DNA from: Vogesella margarita
Lineage (GTDB): Bacteria; Pseudomonadota; Gammaproteobacteria; Burkholderiales; Chromobacteriaceae
Assembly (NCBI RefSeq): GCF_028548475.1
Contig: NZ_JAQQLE010000008.1
Span: forward strand, 62,001 to 126,000
Length of the DNA: 64,000 nt
Direction: 5' to 3'
How positions within the stretch are numbered: the stretch's first letter is position 1; the number at the start of each line of letters is the position of its first letter. The position numbers and the translations under genes were made by a program. Shown one piece after another: positions 46,113 through 62,202 of this stretch. Below the pieces are notes generated by a model. That model searched no databases, was not told where the DNA came from, and saw only the letters and a list, made by a program, of their open reading frames with translations.

Positions 46113-46808
46113 ATGGCAAAACTGTCCAAGCGCGTTCAAGCCCTGAAAGCTCAGGTTGATCGTAACAAGCTGTACGCTGTTGAAGAAGCCATCGCTCTGG
46201 TTAAGGGTGCTGCTACTGCAAAATTCGATGAGTCCATCGACGTTGCCGTGAATCTGGGCGTGGATCCACGTAAATCCGACCAGGTTGTCCGTGGTTCGGT
46301 TGTGCTGCCACGTGGTACCGGCAAGTCGGTACGCGTTGCCGTGTTTGCACAAGGTGCAAACGCCGAAGCCGCCAAGGCTGCCGGTGCAGAAGTGGTTGGT
46401 TTCGAAGATCTGGCCGAGCAAGTCAAGGCCGGTAACCTGGACTTCGACGTTGTGATTGCTTCCCCGGATGCAATGCGCGTTGTTGGTCAACTGGGTCAGA
46501 TTCTGGGTCCACGTGGCCTGATGCCTAACCCGAAGGTTGGTACCGTTACCCCTAACGTTGCCGAAGCCGTGAAGAACGCCAAGGCCGGTCAGGTTCAGTA
46601 CCGTACCGACAAGGCTGGTATCATTCACGCCACTCTGGGCCGTGCTTCGTTCGAAGTTGAAGCCCTGCGCGAGAACTTTGTTGCTCTGGTTGACGCTCTG
46701 GTTAAAGCCAAGCCAGCTGCATCCAAAGGCGTATACCTGAAGAAAATCGCCGTATCCAGCACCATGGGTGTTGGTGTGCGCGTTGACACTGCAACTACTG
46801 GCGTTTAA
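46113..46808 (+). CDS. rplA: 50S ribosomal protein L1
   Basis: 231 aa; L1-stalk protein and translational repressor of rpl[60 protein letters not shown], and [20 protein letters not shown]. Start ATG 46113 follows GGAGG at good distance. Confidence 0.97.
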   Translation: MAKLSKRVQALKAQVDRNKLYAVEEAIALVKGAATAKFDESIDVAVNLGVDPRKSDQVVRGSVVLPRGTGKSVRVAVFAQGANAEAAKAAGAEVVGFEDLAEQVKAGNLDFDVVIASPDAMRVVGQLGQILGPRGLMPNPKVGTVTPNVAEAVKNAKAGQVQYRTDKAGIIHATLGRASFEVEALRENFVALVDALVKAKPAASKGVYLKKIAVSSTMGVGVRVDTATTGV

Positions 46809-46842
46809 TTCGCTGGTTTAGCAGTTTCGCAAAGGCTTTGGG

Positions 46843-46863
46843 CTGGCAGGCTTTGCCTGCCAG
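46843..46863 (+). terminator. Hairpin between rplA and the L10 leader
   Basis: CTGGCAGGC / GCCTGCCAG stem with a TTT loop; followed by ATTGTC, so a partial terminator or processing site. Confidence 0.5.
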
Positions 46864-46869
46864 ATTGTC

Positions 46870-46932
46870 AAAGACCGTAGGTGTCGATTGACTTAATGCT
46901 CGCAAGAGTAGCCTACGCAGATGGTGAACCCT
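46870..46932 (+). promoter_or_regulatory. L10 leader (autoregulatory RNA of rplJL)
   Basis: CCGTAGGTG ... CCTACGCAGATGGTGA: stem CGTAGG (46876-46881)/CCTACG (46912-46917) with the conserved AGATGGTGA kink-turn side, as in the bacterial L10 leader, where L10-(L12)4 binds to repress rplJL translation. Here it is 180 nt upstream of rplJ with a tRNA gene between. Confidence 0.8.
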
Positions 46933-46954
46933 TAGAAGGCTTTCAACGTATTTG

Positions 46955-47029
<75 letters not shown>

Positions 47030-47112
47030 TCCGTTTGTTATGTCTCCTGATTAGGTCGCCGCTGCAAAGCGAAGCAGAATATCCTGCTTCATTTCAGTCT
47101 AGGAGGTGGACC

Positions 47113-47610
47113 TTGAGTCTCAATATTGAAGATAAAAAGGCGGTTGTAGCTGCGGTATCTGCCCAACTGGCAGATGCACAGACTCTCGTTATCGCTGAAT
47201 ATCGGGGCATCGAGGTTAGTAGCATGACCAAACTCCGCGCCAAGGCGCGTGAGAACGGCGTGTACCTGCGTGTTCTGAAGAACACTCTGGTACGTCGCGC
47301 CGTTGCTGGTACATCGTTCGAAGCACTGGCTGACCAAATGGTTGGCCCGCTGGTTTACGCTGTATCTGCTGATCCGGTAGCTGCTGCCAAGGTGCTGCAA
47401 CAATTTGCCAAAGACGACAGCAAAATCGTTGTCAAGGCAGGTTCCTACAACGGCAAAGTACTGAGTGCTGCCGAAGTAGCCGAACTGGCTTCTATCCCGA
47501 GCCGCGAAGAGCTGCTGTCCAAGCTGCTCTACGTTATGCAGGCTCCGGTATCTGGTTTCGCTCGCGCTCTGGCCGCTCTGGCCGAGCAGAAGCAAGCCGA
47601 AGCCGCTTAA
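47113..47610 (+). CDS. rplJ: 50S ribosomal protein L10
   Basis: 165 aa; stalk base that carries L7/L12 dimers. TTG start at 47113 is decided by the perfect AGGAGG at 47101-47106 and by normal L10 length ([20 protein letters not shown]). [20 protein letters not shown] and [10 protein letters not shown] are family segments; the C-terminal helix binds L12. The TTG start may lower L10 relative to L12. Confidence 0.95.
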   Translation: MSLNIEDKKAVVAAVSAQLADAQTLVIAEYRGIEVSSMTKLRAKARENGVYLRVLKNTLVRRAVAGTSFEALADQMVGPLVYAVSADPVAAAKVLQQFAKDDSKIVVKAGSYNGKVLSAAEVAELASIPSREELLSKLLYVMQAPVSGFARALAALAEQKQAEAA

Positions 47611-47646
47611 TTTATTCGATTCATACCGTATTCAGGAGTTTTACAA

Positions 47647-48018
47647 ATGGCTATCACCAAAGAAGATATCCTCGACGCAGTTGCTGGTCTGACTGTTATG
47701 GAACTGAACGACCTGGTTAAGGCGTTCGAAGAGAAGTTCGGCGTTTCCGCCGCTGCTGTTGCTGTTGCTGGCCCTGCCGGCGCTGGCGCTGCTGCTGCTG
47801 AAGAGCAAACCGAATTCGACGTGATCCTGACTGCTGCTGGCGAAAGCAAAGTTAACGTGATCAAGGTTGTTCGTGCAATCACCGGTCTGGGCCTGAAAGA
47901 AGCCAAAGACCTGGTAGACGGCGCTCCTAAAGCTGTTAAAGAAGGCGTGTCCAAAGCTGAAGCTGACGACGTTGCCAAGCAGCTGATCGAAGCTGGTGCC
48001 AAGGCTGAAGTAAAATAA
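47647..48018 (+). CDS. rplL: 50S ribosomal protein L7/L12
   Basis: 123 aa; multicopy stalk protein that recruits translation GTPases. N-terminal dimer domain ([20 protein letters not shown]), Ala/Gly hinge ([16 protein letters not shown]) and C-terminal domain ([20 protein letters not shown]). AGGAG precedes the ATG. Confidence 0.97.
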   Translation: MAITKEDILDAVAGLTVMELNDLVKAFEEKFGVSAAAVAVAGPAGAGAAAAEEQTEFDVILTAAGESKVNVIKVVRAITGLGLKEAKDLVDGAPKAVKEGVSKAEADDVAKQLIEAGAKAEVK

Positions 48019-48066
48019 TCTTCCCTAGGGAAGATTAGTGAGGCTGGTGGAGAAATCCGCCAGCCT
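48017..48066 (+). promoter_or_regulatory. rplL-rpoB attenuator/processing hairpins
   Basis: Two hairpins: the 20-bp palindrome AATCTTCCCT/AGGGAAGATT (48017-48036), and AGGCTGGTGGA/TCCGCCAGCCT with a GAAA loop (48041-48066) followed by TGTT. Equivalent in position to the rplL-rpoB attenuator and RNase III site of E. coli, which sets the ribosomal protein:polymerase ratio. Confidence 0.7.
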
Positions 48067-48168
48067 TGTTGCGCTTGTAATGCTCTAACAAGTCGCTAAA
48101 GGTCAGCATTCAAGTTTTGTGGCTGCTGACGTTTGGTTTCTTGCGCCACCCCCCACAATGGAGACTCT

Positions 48169-52344
<4,176 letters not shown>

Positions 52345-52357
52345 TTAGGCAAGGTTG

Positions 52358-52381
52358 CCTGCGGCCAACGTTGGCCGCAGG
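52358..52381. repeat. 24-bp perfect palindrome between rpoB and rpoC, two overlapping 13-mer variants
   Basis: CCTGCGGCCAAC followed directly by its reverse complement. Two one-mismatch copies of the 13-mer (52360 and 52367) overlap here. It can form a 12-bp hairpin without U-tract between two genes that must be co-transcribed; the rpoC SD follows 12 nt later. Confidence 0.85.
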
Positions 52382-52402
52382 CTCCTCCTGAATGGAGACG
52401 CA

Positions 52403-55400
52403 ATGAAAGCTCTGCTCGATCTCTTTAAGCAAGTTACGCAAGAAGAAGAGTTTGATGCGATTAAGATCGGCATCGCCTCCCCGGACAAGATCCGTTCCTG
52501 GTCGTTCGGTGAAGTCAAGAAACCGGAAACCATCAACTACCGGACATTCAAGCCGGAGCGTGATGGCCTGTTCTGCGCCCGTATTTTCGGGCCGGTAAAA
52601 GACTACGAGTGCCTGTGCGGCAAGTACAAGCGCCTGAAGCATCGCGGCGTGATCTGCGAGAAGTGCGGCGTTGAAGTTACCCTGTCCAAGGTGCGTCGCG
52701 AGCGCATGGGCCATATCGAACTGGCGTCGCCGGTTGCGCATATCTGGTTCCTGAAGTCGCTGCCATCCCGTCTGGGCATGGTGCTGGACATGACCCTGCG
52801 CGATATCGAACGCGTACTGTACTTCGAAGCCTTCGTGGTAACCGAGCCTGGCCTGACCAGCCTGCAGCCACGTCAGCTGCTGACCGAGGAAGACTACCTC
52901 GACAAGCTGGACGAGTACGGTGAAGAATTCGTCGCCCTGATGGGTGCCGAGGCCGTTCGCGAACTGCTCAAGCGTCTGGACCTGACTTCCGAAGTCGAAA
53001 CCCTGCGCAGCGAGCTGCAATCCACTAGCTCCGATACCAAGATCAAGAAGATCGCCAAGCGCCTGAAGGTGCTGGAGGCATTCCAGCGTTCCGGCATGAA
53101 GCCGGAATGGATGATCATGGAAGTGCTGCCGGTGCTGCCGCCGGAGCTGCGTCCGCTGGTACCGCTGGACGGTGGCCGCTTCGCGACCTCCGACCTGAAC
53201 GACCTGTACCGCCGCGTCATCAACCGTAACAACCGTCTGAAGCGCCTGCTGGAACTGCGTGCACCGGACATCATTGTGCGCAACGAGAAGCGCATGCTGC
53301 AGGAATCGGTTGACTCGCTGCTGGATAACGGCCGTCGTGGCAAGGCGATGACCGGTGCCAACAAGCGTCCACTGAAGTCGCTGGCCGACATGATCAAGGG
53401 CAAGGGCGGTCGTTTCCGTCAGAACTTGCTGGGTAAGCGCGTCGACTACTCCGGTCGTTCCGTGATTACCGTGGGCCCGACCCTGCGTCTGCACCAGTGC
53501 GGTCTGCCGAAGAAAATGGCGCTGGAACTGTTCAAACCGTTCATCTTCCACAAGCTGGAAGTGCTGGGCCTGGCTTCCACCATCAAGGCGGCCAAGAAGC
53601 TGGTCGAGCAGGAAGTGCCGGAAGTATGGGACATCCTGGAAGACGTGATCCGCGAACATCCGGTCCTGCTGAACCGTGCACCAACGCTGCACCGTCTGGG
53701 TATCCAGGCGTTCGAACCGCTGCTGATCGAAGGCAAGGCCATTCAGCTGCATCCGCTGGTCTGCGCGGCATTCAACGCCGACTTCGACGGTGACCAGATG
53801 GCCGTCCACGTGCCGCTGTCGCTGGAGGCGCAGATGGAAGCCCGCACCCTGATGCTGGCCACCAACAACGTGCTGTCGCCAGCCAACGGCGAGCCGATCA
53901 TCGTGCCGTCGCAGGATATCGTGCTGGGTCTGTACTACATGACCCGCGACAAGGTAAACGGCAAGAACGAAGGCATGGTCTTCGCCGACACCTCCGAAGT
54001 GCATCGTGCCTACGAGACGCGTCAGGTTGAACTGGCTACCCGTATCACCGTGCGCCTGAAGGAATGGGTCAAGGACGAGCAGGGCGAGTTCCAGCCGGTG
54101 ATCAAGCGCTACGACACCACCGTTGGCCGCGCCATCCTGTCGGAGATCCTGCCTAAGGGTCTGCCGTTCGAGTACATCAACAAGGCGCTGAAGAAGAAGG
54201 AAATCTCGCGCCTGATCAACGGCTCGTTCCGTCGTTGCGGCATCCGCGACACCGTGATCTTTGCCGACCAGCTGATGTACACCGGTTTTGCCTACTCCAC
54301 CCGTGGCGGCATCTCGATTTGCGTCGACGACATGCTGATCCCGGTGAAGAAGACCGAACTGCTGGGCGAAGCCAACAAGGAAGTCAAAGAGATCGAAGAG
54401 CAGTATCGTCAGGGTCTGGTGACCCAGGGCGAACGCTACAACAAGGTAGTCGACATCTGGGGTCGCACCGGCGACAAGATCGCCAAGGCGATGATGGACG
54501 GTCTGTCCACGCAGAAAGTCATCGACCGCGAAGGCAAGGAAGTCGATCAGGAATCGTTCAACTCGATTTACATGATGGCCGACTCCGGTGCCCGTGGTTC
54601 CGCGGCACAGATCAAGCAGCTGGCCGGTATGCGTGGCCTGATGGCGAAACCGGACGGCTCGATTATCGAAACGCCGATTACCGCCAACTTCCGCGAAGGC
54701 CTGACGGTTCTGCAGTACTTCATTTCGACGCACGGTGCCCGTAAGGGTCTGGCTGATACCGCACTGAAGACCGCGAACTCCGGTTACCTGACCCGTCGTC
54801 TGGTCGACGTGACCCAGGATCTGGTGGTGATCGAGGACGATTGCGGCACCAGCAACGGTTTCGCGATGAAGGCTGTGGTACAGGGCGGTGACGTGATCGA
54901 ACCGCTGCGCGACCGTATCCTGGGCCGCGTAACAGCGACCGACGTGGTGGATCCGTCCAGCAACGAGACAGTGATCGAAGCCGGCACCCTGCTGGATGAA
55001 AGCCTGATCGAGCTGATCGACAGCCTCGGCATCGACGAAGTCAAGGTTCGTACCGCCATCACTTGCGACACCCGCTACGGTCTGTGCGCACAGTGCTACG
55101 GTCGCGACCTGGCGCGCGGCAAGCGCGTCAACGCCGGTGAGGCAGTCGGCGTGATCGCGGCCCAGTCGATTGGTGAGCCGGGTACCCAGCTGACCATGCG
55201 TACCTTCCACATCGGTGGTGCGGCGTCGCGAAATGCCGCTGCCAGCCAGGTAGAAGGTAAGTCCAACGGTACCGTACGCTTCAACAGCCAGATGCGTTAC
55301 GTGGCCAATAGCAAGGGCGAGCTGATTGTGATCACTCGTTCCGGCGAAGTGGTGATCCACGACGACGTTGGCCGCGAGCGCGAGCGTCACAAGGTGCCGT

Positions 55401-56596
55401 ACGGCGCCACCCTGATGGTGACCGACGGTCTGACCATCAAGGCCGGTGCAGTGCTGGCAACGTGGGACCCGCACACTCGTCCGATCATCACCGAGTACGC
55501 TGGTCGCGTGAAGTTCGAGAACGTGGAAGAGGGCGCCACCGTAGCCAAGCAGACCGACGAAGTCACCGGCCTGTCGACCCTGGTGGTGATCGACTCCAAG
55601 CGTCGTGCAACCGCACAGTCGAAGATGCTGCGTCCGCTGGTGAAACTGCTGGACGACAACGGTAATGAAGTGAAACTGGCCGGTTCCGATGCTTCGGTAT
55701 CGATCACCTTCCAGGTTGGCGCGATCATTACCGTGCGCGACGGTCAGGAAGTGGGCAAGGGTGAGGTGCTGGCGCGTATTCCTCAGGAATCGTCCAAGAC
55801 CCGTGACATTACCGGTGGTCTGCCGCGTGTGGCCGAGCTGTTCGAAGCCCGTTCGCCGAAAGATGCCGGCATGCTGGCCGAGGTGACCGGTACCGTTTCC
55901 TTCGGTAAGGACACCAAGGGCAAGCAACGCCTGATCATCACCGATCTGGACGGCTACGCACACGAAAGCCTGATCCCGAAAGACAAGCACGTACTGGTGC
56001 ACGATGGTCAAGTCGTGAACCGCGGTGAAGTGATTGTTGACGGTCCGGTGGATCCGCACGACATCCTGCGTCTGCAGGGTATCGAGGCACTGGCGCGCTA
56101 CATCAGCCAGGAAGTGCAGGAAGTTTACCGTCTGCAGGGCGTGAAGATTAACGACAAGCACATCGAGGTGATCGTTCGCCAGATGCTGCGTCGCGTAATC
56201 ATCACCGACAACGGCGATACCGATTTCATCATCGGTGAGCAGGTCGAGCGTGCCGAAGTGCTGGAAACCAACGACAACATGATTGCCGATGGCAAGATGC
56301 CGGCCCAGTACGACAACGTACTGCTGGGTATCACCAAGGCATCGCTGTCGACGGATTCCTTCATCTCCGCAGCCTCGTTCCAGGAAACCACTCGTGTACT
56401 GACCGAAGCGGCGATCATGGGCAAGAAGGATGATCTGCGCGGCCTGAAGGAAAACGTGATCGTGGGTCGCCTGATTCCTGCCGGTACCGGTCTGGCCTAC
56501 CATCGCAACCGTCGTCGCCTGAGCGAGAACGGTGACGCGACGACCGAATCGTCGGCACTGGAATCCGAGATCGAAGTTAGCGACAACCAGCTGTAA
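52403..56596 (+). CDS. rpoC: RNA polymerase subunit beta prime
   Basis: 1397 aa. Zinc-binding [20 protein letters not shown] near the N-terminus, catalytic Mg site [16 protein letters not shown], second zinc site in [19 protein letters not shown], trigger loop region, and C-terminus ending [13 protein letters not shown] precedes ATG 52403. Terminator follows. Confidence 0.98.
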   Translation: MKALLDLFKQVTQEEEFDAIKIGIASPDKIRSWSFGEVKKPETINYRTFKPERDGLFCARIFGPVKDYECLCGKYKRLKHRGVICEKCGVEVTLSKVRRERMGHIELASPVAHIWFLKSLPSRLGMVLDMTLRDIERVLYFEAFVVTEPGLTSLQPRQLLTEEDYLDKLDEYGEEFVALMGAEAVRELLKRLDLTSEVETLRSELQSTSSDTKIKKIAKRLKVLEAFQRSGMKPEWMIMEVLPVLPPELRPLVPLDGGRFATSDLNDLYRRVINRNNRLKRLLELRAPDIIVRNEKRMLQESVDSLLDNGRRGKAMTGANKRPLKSLADMIKGKGGRFRQNLLGKRVDYSGRSVITVGPTLRLHQCGLPKKMALELFKPFIFHKLEVLGLASTIKAAKKLVEQEVPEVWDILEDVIREHPVLLNRAPTLHRLGIQAFEPLLIEGKAIQLHPLVCAAFNADFDGDQMAVHVPLSLEAQMEARTLMLATNNVLSPANGEPIIVPSQDIVLGLYYMTRDKVNGKNEGMVFADTSEVHRAYETRQVELATRITVRLKEWVKDEQGEFQPVIKRYDTTVGRAILSEILPKGLPFEYINKALKKKEISRLINGSFRRCGIRDTVIFADQLMYTGFAYSTRGGISICVDDMLIPVKKTELLGEANKEVKEIEEQYRQGLVTQGERYNKVVDIWGRTGDKIAKAMMDGLSTQKVIDREGKEVDQESFNSIYMMADSGARGSAAQIKQLAGMRGLMAKPDGSIIETPITANFREGLTVLQYFISTHGARKGLADTALKTANSGYLTRRLVDVTQDLVVIEDDCGTSNGFAMKAVVQGGDVIEPLRDRILGRVTATDVVDPSSNETVIEAGTLLDESLIELIDSLGIDEVKVRTAITCDTRYGLCAQCYGRDLARGKRVNAGEAVGVIAAQSIGEPGTQLTMRTFHIGGAASRNAAASQVEGKSNGTVRFNSQMRYVANSKGELIVITRSGEVVIHDDVGRERERHKVPYGATLMVTDGLTIKAGAVLATWDPHTRPIITEYAGRVKFENVEEGATVAKQTDEVTGLSTLVVIDSKRRATAQSKMLRPLVKLLDDNGNEVKLAGSDASVSITFQVGAIITVRDGQEVGKGEVLARIPQESSKTRDITGGLPRVAELFEARSPKDAGMLAEVTGTVSFGKDTKGKQRLIITDLDGYAHESLIPKDKHVLVHDGQVVNRGEVIVDGPVDPHDILRLQGIEALARYISQEVQEVYRLQGVKINDKHIEVIVRQMLRRVIITDNGDTDFIIGEQVERAEVLETNDNMIADGKMPAQYDNVLLGITKASLSTDSFISAASFQETTRVLTEAAIMGKKDDLRGLKENVIVGRLIPAGTGLAYHRNRRRLSENGDATTESSALESEIEVSDNQL

Positions 56597-56614
56597 TTAG
56601 CCGGTTTTGCAAAA

Positions 56615-56663
56615 AACGCTGCACATTCAATGGTTAACATTGGGTGTGCAGCGTTATTTTATT
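56615..56663 (+). terminator. rpoC terminator
   Basis: AACGCTGCACA (56615-56625) pairs with TGTGCAGCGTT (56645-56655), with an inner CAATG/CATTG pair, followed by ATTTTATT. Confidence 0.92.
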
Positions 56664-56690
56664 GACGCTGGCAGTTGACCAAAATATAAT
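56662..56690 (+). promoter_or_regulatory. Sigma-70 promoter of the str operon (rpsL)
   Basis: TTGACG, 17 nt, TATAAT: near-consensus, immediately after the rpoC terminator and 57 nt before the rpsL ATG. Confidence 0.85.
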
Positions 56691-56747
56691 CCACGATCTT
56701 CTCGGTGGTATGGTGCCGCCGAAAGATTCAATTAGGAACTGATAGTA

Positions 56748-57119
56748 ATGCCAACCATTAACCAACTCGTTCGTAAAGGCCGTGCCCCGGTTGTTTCGAA
56801 GAGCAAGGTGCCAGCACTGGAGGCCTGCCCGCAGAAACGTGGCGTATGCACCCGTGTTTACACCACTACCCCTAAGAAGCCGAACTCCGCTCTGCGTAAA
56901 GTATGCAAGGTTCGTCTGACCAACGGTTTCGAAGTGATTTCGTACATCGGCGGTGAAGGCCACAACCTGCAAGAACACTCGGTCGTGCTGATCCGTGGCG
57001 GTCGTGTAAAAGACTTGCCAGGTGTGCGTTACCACACCGTTCGCGGCTCCCTGGATACTGCTGGCGTTAAAGACCGTAAGCAGGCTCGTTCCAAGTACGG
57101 TGCCAAGCGTCCTAAGTAA
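56748..57119 (+). CDS. rpsL: 30S ribosomal protein S12
   Basis: 123 aa; decoding-centre protein. [20 protein letters not shown]; the streptomycin positions are wild type (Lys in [10 protein letters not shown] and in [13 protein letters not shown]). 104 nt to rpsG, in which an S7-type repression structure would lie, though I cannot fold it here. Confidence 0.97.
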   Translation: MPTINQLVRKGRAPVVSKSKVPALEACPQKRGVCTRVYTTTPKKPNSALRKVCKVRLTNGFEVISYIGGEGHNLQEHSVVLIRGGRVKDLPGVRYHTVRGSLDTAGVKDRKQARSKYGAKRPK

Positions 57120-57223
57120 TTGTTACTTGGGTCGTCAGCGGCAGCATTTGCTGTCGAGTAAGTGGCTGCTCCATTGAGTAGTCGCGAGCATGAAGCTCAA
57201 CTGAATAGATTGAAGGAATTGAA

Positions 57224-57694
57224 ATGCCAAGACGCAGAGAAGTCCCGAAGCGCGATGTCCTGCCGGATCCGAAGTTTGGTAGCCAGGATCTGTCCAAGTT
57301 CATGAACGTTGTGATGATCGACGGCAAGAAGTCGGTTGCCGAACGCATCATCTACGGCGCCCTCGAGCAAATCGAGAAGAAGAGCGGCAAGAACGCTCTT
57401 GAAGTATTCAATACTGCACTGACTAACGCCAAGCCGGTTGTTGAAGTTAAGAGCCGTCGCGTTGGTGGTGCAAACTATCAAGTTCCTGTTGAAGTACGTC
57501 CATCCCGCCGTATGGCCCTGGCAATGCGCTGGTTGCGCGATGCCGCACGCAAACGTGGCGAGAAGTCCATGGATCTGCGTCTGGCTGGCGAGCTGATGGA
57601 TGCGGCTGAAGGCCGCGGCGGCGCCATGAAGAAGCGCGATGAAGTGCATCGTATGGCTGAAGCCAACAAAGCATTCTCCCACTTCCGCTTCTAA
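57224..57694 (+). CDS. rpsG: 30S ribosomal protein S7
   Basis: 156 aa; primary 16S rRNA 3'-domain binder and str-operon repressor. [54 protein letters not shown] and [27 protein letters not shown] precedes the ATG. Confidence 0.97.
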   Translation: MPRRREVPKRDVLPDPKFGSQDLSKFMNVVMIDGKKSVAERIIYGALEQIEKKSGKNALEVFNTALTNAKPVVEVKSRRVGGANYQVPVEVRPSRRMALAMRWLRDAARKRGEKSMDLRLAGELMDAAEGRGGAMKKRDEVHRMAEANKAFSHFRF

Positions 57695-57721
57695 TACTCA
57701 TCCTGCGAAAGGATTCTGGCC

Positions 57722-59821
57722 GTGGCTAGAAAAACTCCTATTGAACGGTACCGTAACATCGGTATCTCGGCGCATATTGATGCGGGTAAAACCACCACTA
57801 CAGAACGTATTCTGTTCTATACCGGTGTGAACCACAAAATCGGTGAAGTGCATGATGGCGCGGCCACCATGGACTGGATGGAGCAGGAGCAGGAACGCGG
57901 TATCACCATTACCTCGGCTGCGACTACCACCTACTGGAAGGGCATGGCTCTCCAGTTCCCGGAGCACCACTTCAACATCATCGACACCCCGGGTCACGTG
58001 GACTTTACCATTGAGGTAGAGCGTTCCATGCGTGTTCTGGACGGTGCGGTAATGGTTTACTGCGCGGTGGGTGGTGTACAGCCTCAGTCCGAGACTGTAT
58101 GGCGCCAGGCCAACAAGTACAAAGTGCCACGCATTGCCTTCGTGAACAAGATGGACCGTCAGGGTGCCAACTTCTTCCGTGCCGTAGAACAGGTGAAAAC
58201 CCGTCTGCGCGGCAATCCGGTGCCTATCGTGGTGCCTATCGGTGCCGAAGAAGGCTTTACCGGTGTGGTCGACCTGCTGAAGATGAAAGCCATCATCTGG
58301 GACGAAGCTTCCCAGGGTATGAAGTTCGAATACGGCGACATCCCGGCTGATCTGGTAGCGGTTGCTGAAGAGTGGCGCGAGAAGATGGTTGAAGCGGCGG
58401 CGGAAGTCGACGAAGACACCATGAACAAGTACCTGGAAGGCGAAGCGCTGAGCGAAGAAGAAATCGTTCACGGCCTGCGTCAGCGTACCCTGCGTTGCGA
58501 AATCCAGCCGATGCTGTGCGGTTCCGCGTTCAAGAACAAGGGTGTTCAGCGCATGCTGGACGCGGTTGTTGAGCTGCTGCCTAGCCCGCTGGACGTGCCA
58601 CCGGTTCCGGGTGAACTGGACGACGGTACTCCAACCACTCGCGAAGCTTCCGACACTGCCCCATTCTCTGCGCTGGCGTTCAAGCTGATGAACGACCCGT
58701 ACGTTGGTCAGCTGACGTTCTTCCGTGTGTACTCCGGTGTGGTTAACTCCGGTGACACCGTGCTGAACTCGGTCAAGGGCAAGAAAGAGCGTATGGGCCG
58801 TATCGTGCAGATGCACGCCAACGACCGTAAGGAAATCACTGAAGTTCGTGCCGGCGACATCGCTGCCGGTATCGGTCTGAAGGAAGTGACTACCGGTGAA
58901 ACCCTGTGCGCCCTCGATGCTCCTCTGATCCTGGAACGCATGGAATTCCCGGAACCGGTGATTCACGTTGCCGTTGAGCCAAAAACCAAGGCTGACCAAG
59001 AGAAGATGGGCGTTGCCCTGAACCGCCTGGCCAAGGAAGACCCGTCGTTCCGCGTGCGTACCGACGAAGAATCCGGTCAGACCATCATTTCCGGTATGGG
59101 TGAACTGCACCTGGAGATTCTGGTTGACCGCATGAAGCGCGAATTTGGTGTGGAAGCCAACGTTGGCGCGCCGCAGGTTGCCTACCGCGAAACCATCACC
59201 AAGACCGTTACTGACGTGCAAGGTAAGCATGCCAAGCAGTCCGGTGGTAAGGGTCAGTACGGTGATTGTACGATCACTCTGGAGCCGTCCGGCGAAGGCG
59301 AAGGCTACAAGTTCATCGACGAGATCAAGGGTGGTGTGATTCCTCGCGAATTCATTCCTTCGGTTGACAAGGGTATCCGTAACTCGCTGAATAACGGTAT
59401 TCTGGCGGGCTTCCCGGTAGTCGACGTAACTGTGCGTCTGACTTTCGGTTCCTACCACGATGTCGACTCGTCGCAGATCGCCTTTGAACTGGCCGGTTCC
59501 ATCGCCTTCAAGGAAGCCATGCGTCGCGCCGGTCCTTGCATCCTCGAGCCGATGATGGCCGTGGAAGTCGAGACTCCGGAAGAGTACATGGGTGACGTGA
59601 TGGGTGACCTGAACCGTCGTCGCGGTATCGTTCAGGGTATGGACGATGATGGTCTGGGTGGAAAGAAGATCAAGGCCGAAGTTCCGCTGGCCGAGATGTT
59701 CGGTTACTCCACTGACCTGCGTTCCGCAACCCAGGGTCGTGCAACCTACTCGATGGAGTTCAAGCACTACTCTGAAGCTCCTAAGCATGTTGCCGACGCA
59801 GTGATGACTGCTCGTAAGTAA
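57722..59821 (+). CDS. fusA: Elongation factor G
   Basis: 699 aa; translocation GTPase. GTG start at 57722 after GAAAGGA. G1 [20 protein letters not shown]2 [12 protein letters not shown]3 [21 protein letters not shown]4 [12 protein letters not shown]; domain [17 protein letters not shown] and [15 protein letters not shown]. Part of the str operon; a palindrome separates it from the second tuf. Confidence 0.97.
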   Translation: MARKTPIERYRNIGISAHIDAGKTTTTERILFYTGVNHKIGEVHDGAATMDWMEQEQERGITITSAATTTYWKGMALQFPEHHFNIIDTPGHVDFTIEVERSMRVLDGAVMVYCAVGGVQPQSETVWRQANKYKVPRIAFVNKMDRQGANFFRAVEQVKTRLRGNPVPIVVPIGAEEGFTGVVDLLKMKAIIWDEASQGMKFEYGDIPADLVAVAEEWREKMVEAAAEVDEDTMNKYLEGEALSEEEIVHGLRQRTLRCEIQPMLCGSAFKNKGVQRMLDAVVELLPSPLDVPPVPGELDDGTPTTREASDTAPFSALAFKLMNDPYVGQLTFFRVYSGVVNSGDTVLNSVKGKKERMGRIVQMHANDRKEITEVRAGDIAAGIGLKEVTTGETLCALDAPLILERMEFPEPVIHVAVEPKTKADQEKMGVALNRLAKEDPSFRVRTDEESGQTIISGMGELHLEILVDRMKREFGVEANVGAPQVAYRETITKTVTDVQGKHAKQSGGKGQYGDCTITLEPSGEGEGYKFIDEIKGGVIPREFIPSVDKGIRNSLNNGILAGFPVVDVTVRLTFGSYHDVDSSQIAFELAGSIAFKEAMRRAGPCILEPMMAVEVETPEEYMGDVMGDLNRRRGIVQGMDDDGLGGKKIKAEVPLAEMFGYSTDLRSATQGRATYSMEFKHYSEAPKHVADAVMTARK

Positions 59822-59830
59822 TTTGGCGCG

Positions 59831-59858
59831 CAAGGTTGGCCGCATGCGGCCAACCTTG
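59831..59858. repeat. 28-bp palindrome of two 13-mer copies between fusA and tuf
   Basis: CAAGGTTGGCCGCA and its complement TGCGGCCAACCTTG, perfect, without a loop; 9 nt after the fusA stop. Only TTGTAACTG follows, so termination would be partial. Same core as the nadV terminator. Confidence 0.92.
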
Positions 59859-59893
59859 TAACTGTTTGTTCTTTATTTTAGGAATTTTGCAAA

Positions 59894-61084
59894 ATGGCAA
59901 AAGAAAAGTTTGCGCGGACCAAGCCGCACGTAAACGTTGGTACCATCGGTCACGTTGACCACGGTAAAACCACTCTGACTGCAGCGATCACCACCATTCT
60001 GTCGAAGAAATTCGGCGGTGAAGCGAAAGATTACTCGCAGATCGACAGCGCGCCAGAAGAAAAAGCACGTGGTATCACCATTAACACTGCTCACGTAGAG
60101 TACGAGACCGAAACTCGTCACTACGCTCACGTTGACTGCCCAGGTCACGCTGACTACGTGAAGAACATGATTACCGGTGCTGCGCAGATGGACGGCGCGA
60201 TCCTGGTTTGCTCCGCAGCTGACGGCCCAATGCCGCAGACTCGCGAACACATCCTGCTGTCCCGTCAGGTTGGCGTTCCGTACATCATCGTCTTCCTGAA
60301 CAAGGCTGACCTGGTTGACGACGCTGAGCTGCTGGAACTGGTTGAAATGGAAGTGCGTGACCTGCTGTCGTCCTACGACTTCCCAGGCGATGACACTCCG
60401 ATCATCACCGGTTCCGCTCGTCTGGCGCTGGAAGGCGACCAGTCCGAATACGGCGAGCCAGCAATCTTCCGTCTGGCCGACGCACTGGACAGCTACATCC
60501 CGACTCCGGAGCGTGCTGTTGACAAGCCGTTCCTGCTGCCAATCGAAGACGTATTCTCGATCTCCGGCCGTGGTACTGTTGTGACCGGTCGTGTAGAGCG
60601 CGGTATCGTTAAAGTTGGTGAAGAACTGGAAATCGTTGGCCTGAAGGCTACTGCCAAGACTACTTGCACCGGCGTGGAAATGTTCCGCAAGCTGCTGGAC
60701 CAAGGTCAGGCTGGCGACAACGTAGGCGTGCTGCTGCGTGGTACCAAGCGTGAAGACGTTGAGCGTGGTCAGGTTCTGGTTAAGCCGGGCTCGATCAAGC
60801 CGCACACCACCTTCACCGGTTCGGTGTACGTTCTGTCCAAAGAAGAAGGTGGTCGTCACACTCCATTCTTTGCTAACTACCGTCCACAGTTCTACTTCCG
60901 TACGACTGACGTGACTGGTGCGGTTAGCCTGCCAGAAGGCGTGGAAATGGTTATGCCAGGCGACAACGTGGAAATCAAGGTTGAGCTGATTGCTCCGATC
61001 GCGATGGAAGAAGGTCTGCGTTTCGCCATCCGTGAAGGTGGTCGCACCGTTGGTGCTGGCGTTGTTGCCAAAATCATCGCCTAA
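59894..61084 (+). CDS. tuf: Elongation factor Tu, copy 2
   Basis: 396 aa, protein identical to the copy at 43353 as far as I can compare; DNA differs at a modest number of third positions, so the copies are probably homogenised by gene conversion. Sits in the tufA position, directly before rpsJ (18 nt). Confidence 0.98.
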   Translation: MAKEKFARTKPHVNVGTIGHVDHGKTTLTAAITTILSKKFGGEAKDYSQIDSAPEEKARGITINTAHVEYETETRHYAHVDCPGHADYVKNMITGAAQMDGAILVCSAADGPMPQTREHILLSRQVGVPYIIVFLNKADLVDDAELLELVEMEVRDLLSSYDFPGDDTPIITGSARLALEGDQSEYGEPAIFRLADALDSYIPTPERAVDKPFLLPIEDVFSISGRGTVVTGRVERGIVKVGEELEIVGLKATAKTTCTGVEMFRKLLDQGQAGDNVGVLLRGTKREDVERGQVLVKPGSIKPHTTFTGSVYVLSKEEGGRHTPFFANYRPQFYFRTTDVTGAVSLPEGVEMVMPGDNVEIKVELIAPIAMEEGLRFAIREGGRTVGAGVVAKIIA

Positions 61085-61102
61085 TCGGAAGCCGAGAACG
61101 AT

Positions 61103-61414
61103 ATGCAAAGCCAAAAAATCCGTATCCGTCTGAAAGCTTTCGATTACAACCTGATCGACCGCTCCGCACAGGAAATCGTTGAAACTGCCAAGCGCACTGG
61201 TGCCGTTGTCAAGGGCCCGGTTCCGCTGCCGACCAAAATCGAGCGTTTCAACATCCTGCGTTCCCCGCACGTGAACAAGTCGTCCCGTGATCAGCTGGAA
61301 ATCCGTACGCACCTGCGTCTGATGGACATCGTTGATCCGACCGACAAGACTGTCGATGCGCTGATGAAGCTGGACCTGCCAGCCGGTGTGGATGTAGAAA
61401 TCAAGCTACAGTAA
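61103..61414 (+). CDS. rpsJ: 30S ribosomal protein S10 (NusE)
   Basis: 103 aa. [40 protein letters not shown] and [20 protein letters not shown]. Also an antitermination factor. Joined to tuf rather than to an S10 leader; followed by a hairpin. Confidence 0.97.
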   Translation: MQSQKIRIRLKAFDYNLIDRSAQEIVETAKRTGAVVKGPVPLPTKIERFNILRSPHVNKSSRDQLEIRTHLRLMDIVDPTDKTVDALMKLDLPAGVDVEIKLQ

Positions 61415-61475
61415 CAGCACTATTTCATGCGCTGTGAGCTAAGTGCTTGCGGTTATTGAATTTTATTGTTACATT

Positions 61476-61512
61476 AGCGGACTCACCATTGTGGTGAGTC
61501 CGCTTTTCTTTT
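61476..61512 (+). terminator. Strong terminator/attenuator hairpin between rpsJ and rplC
   Basis: AGCGGACTCACC / GGTGAGTCCGCT, perfect 12-bp stem, ATTGT loop, then TTTCTTTT. It lies in the 143-nt gap between rpsJ and rplC. The upstream TTGCGG-17-TACATT (61447-61475) is a weak promoter-like pair. Confidence 0.88.
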
Positions 61513-61557
61513 GAGTAAGCCGGTCAATCGTAATCGGCGCCTGTAAAGGAAATAAAC

Positions 61558-62202
61558 ATGACTTTAGGTCTGGTCGGTCGCAAAGTCGGCATGACCCGCA
61601 TTTTTGCTGAAGATGGTGCAACCATCCCGGTAACTGTGCTGGATATGTCCGCAAACCGCGTATCGCAAGTAAAGACTGCTGAAACTGATGGCTACACTGC
61701 CGTTCAGGTTGCAGCAGGTGTTCGCAAGGCAAATCGTGTAACCAAGGCTCAGGCCGGTCACTTTGCCAAAGCTGGCGTTGATGCCGCTCGCGTTATGCGC
61801 GAGTTCCCTCTGTCCGCAGAGGCTCTGGCATCGCTGAACGTTGGTGATGCCATCTCCGTCGAGATTTTCCAGGTTGGCCAATTGGTCGACGTAACTGGTA
61901 CCTCGAAAGGTAAAGGCTTCTCCGGCGCCATCAAGCGTCACAACTTCAGTTCCAACCGCGCTTCGCACGGTAACTCTGTTTCTCACAACTCCGCCGGTTC
62001 CATCGGTCAGGCGCAAGATCCGGGTCGCGTTTTCCCGGGTAAGCGTATGGCTGGTCAGTACGGTAACGTCAAGAGCACTATCCAGTGCCTGGAAGTTGTC
62101 CGTGTTGATGTGGAGCGTCAACTGCTTCTGGTTAAGGGTGCTGTACCTGGTGCCAAGAACGGTGATGTAGTGGTGCGTCCTAGCGTGAAGGCAGGTGCAT
62201 GA
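61558..62202 (+). CDS. rplC: 50S ribosomal protein L3
   Basis: 214 aa. [43 protein letters not shown], and [21 protein letters not shown] precedes the ATG. Its stop overlaps the rplD start. Confidence 0.97.
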   Translation: MTLGLVGRKVGMTRIFAEDGATIPVTVLDMSANRVSQVKTAETDGYTAVQVAAGVRKANRVTKAQAGHFAKAGVDAARVMREFPLSAEALASLNVGDAISVEIFQVGQLVDVTGTSKGKGFSGAIKRHNFSSNRASHGNSVSHNSAGSIGQAQDPGRVFPGKRMAGQYGNVKSTIQCLEVVRVDVERQLLLVKGAVPGAKNGDVVVRPSVKAGA

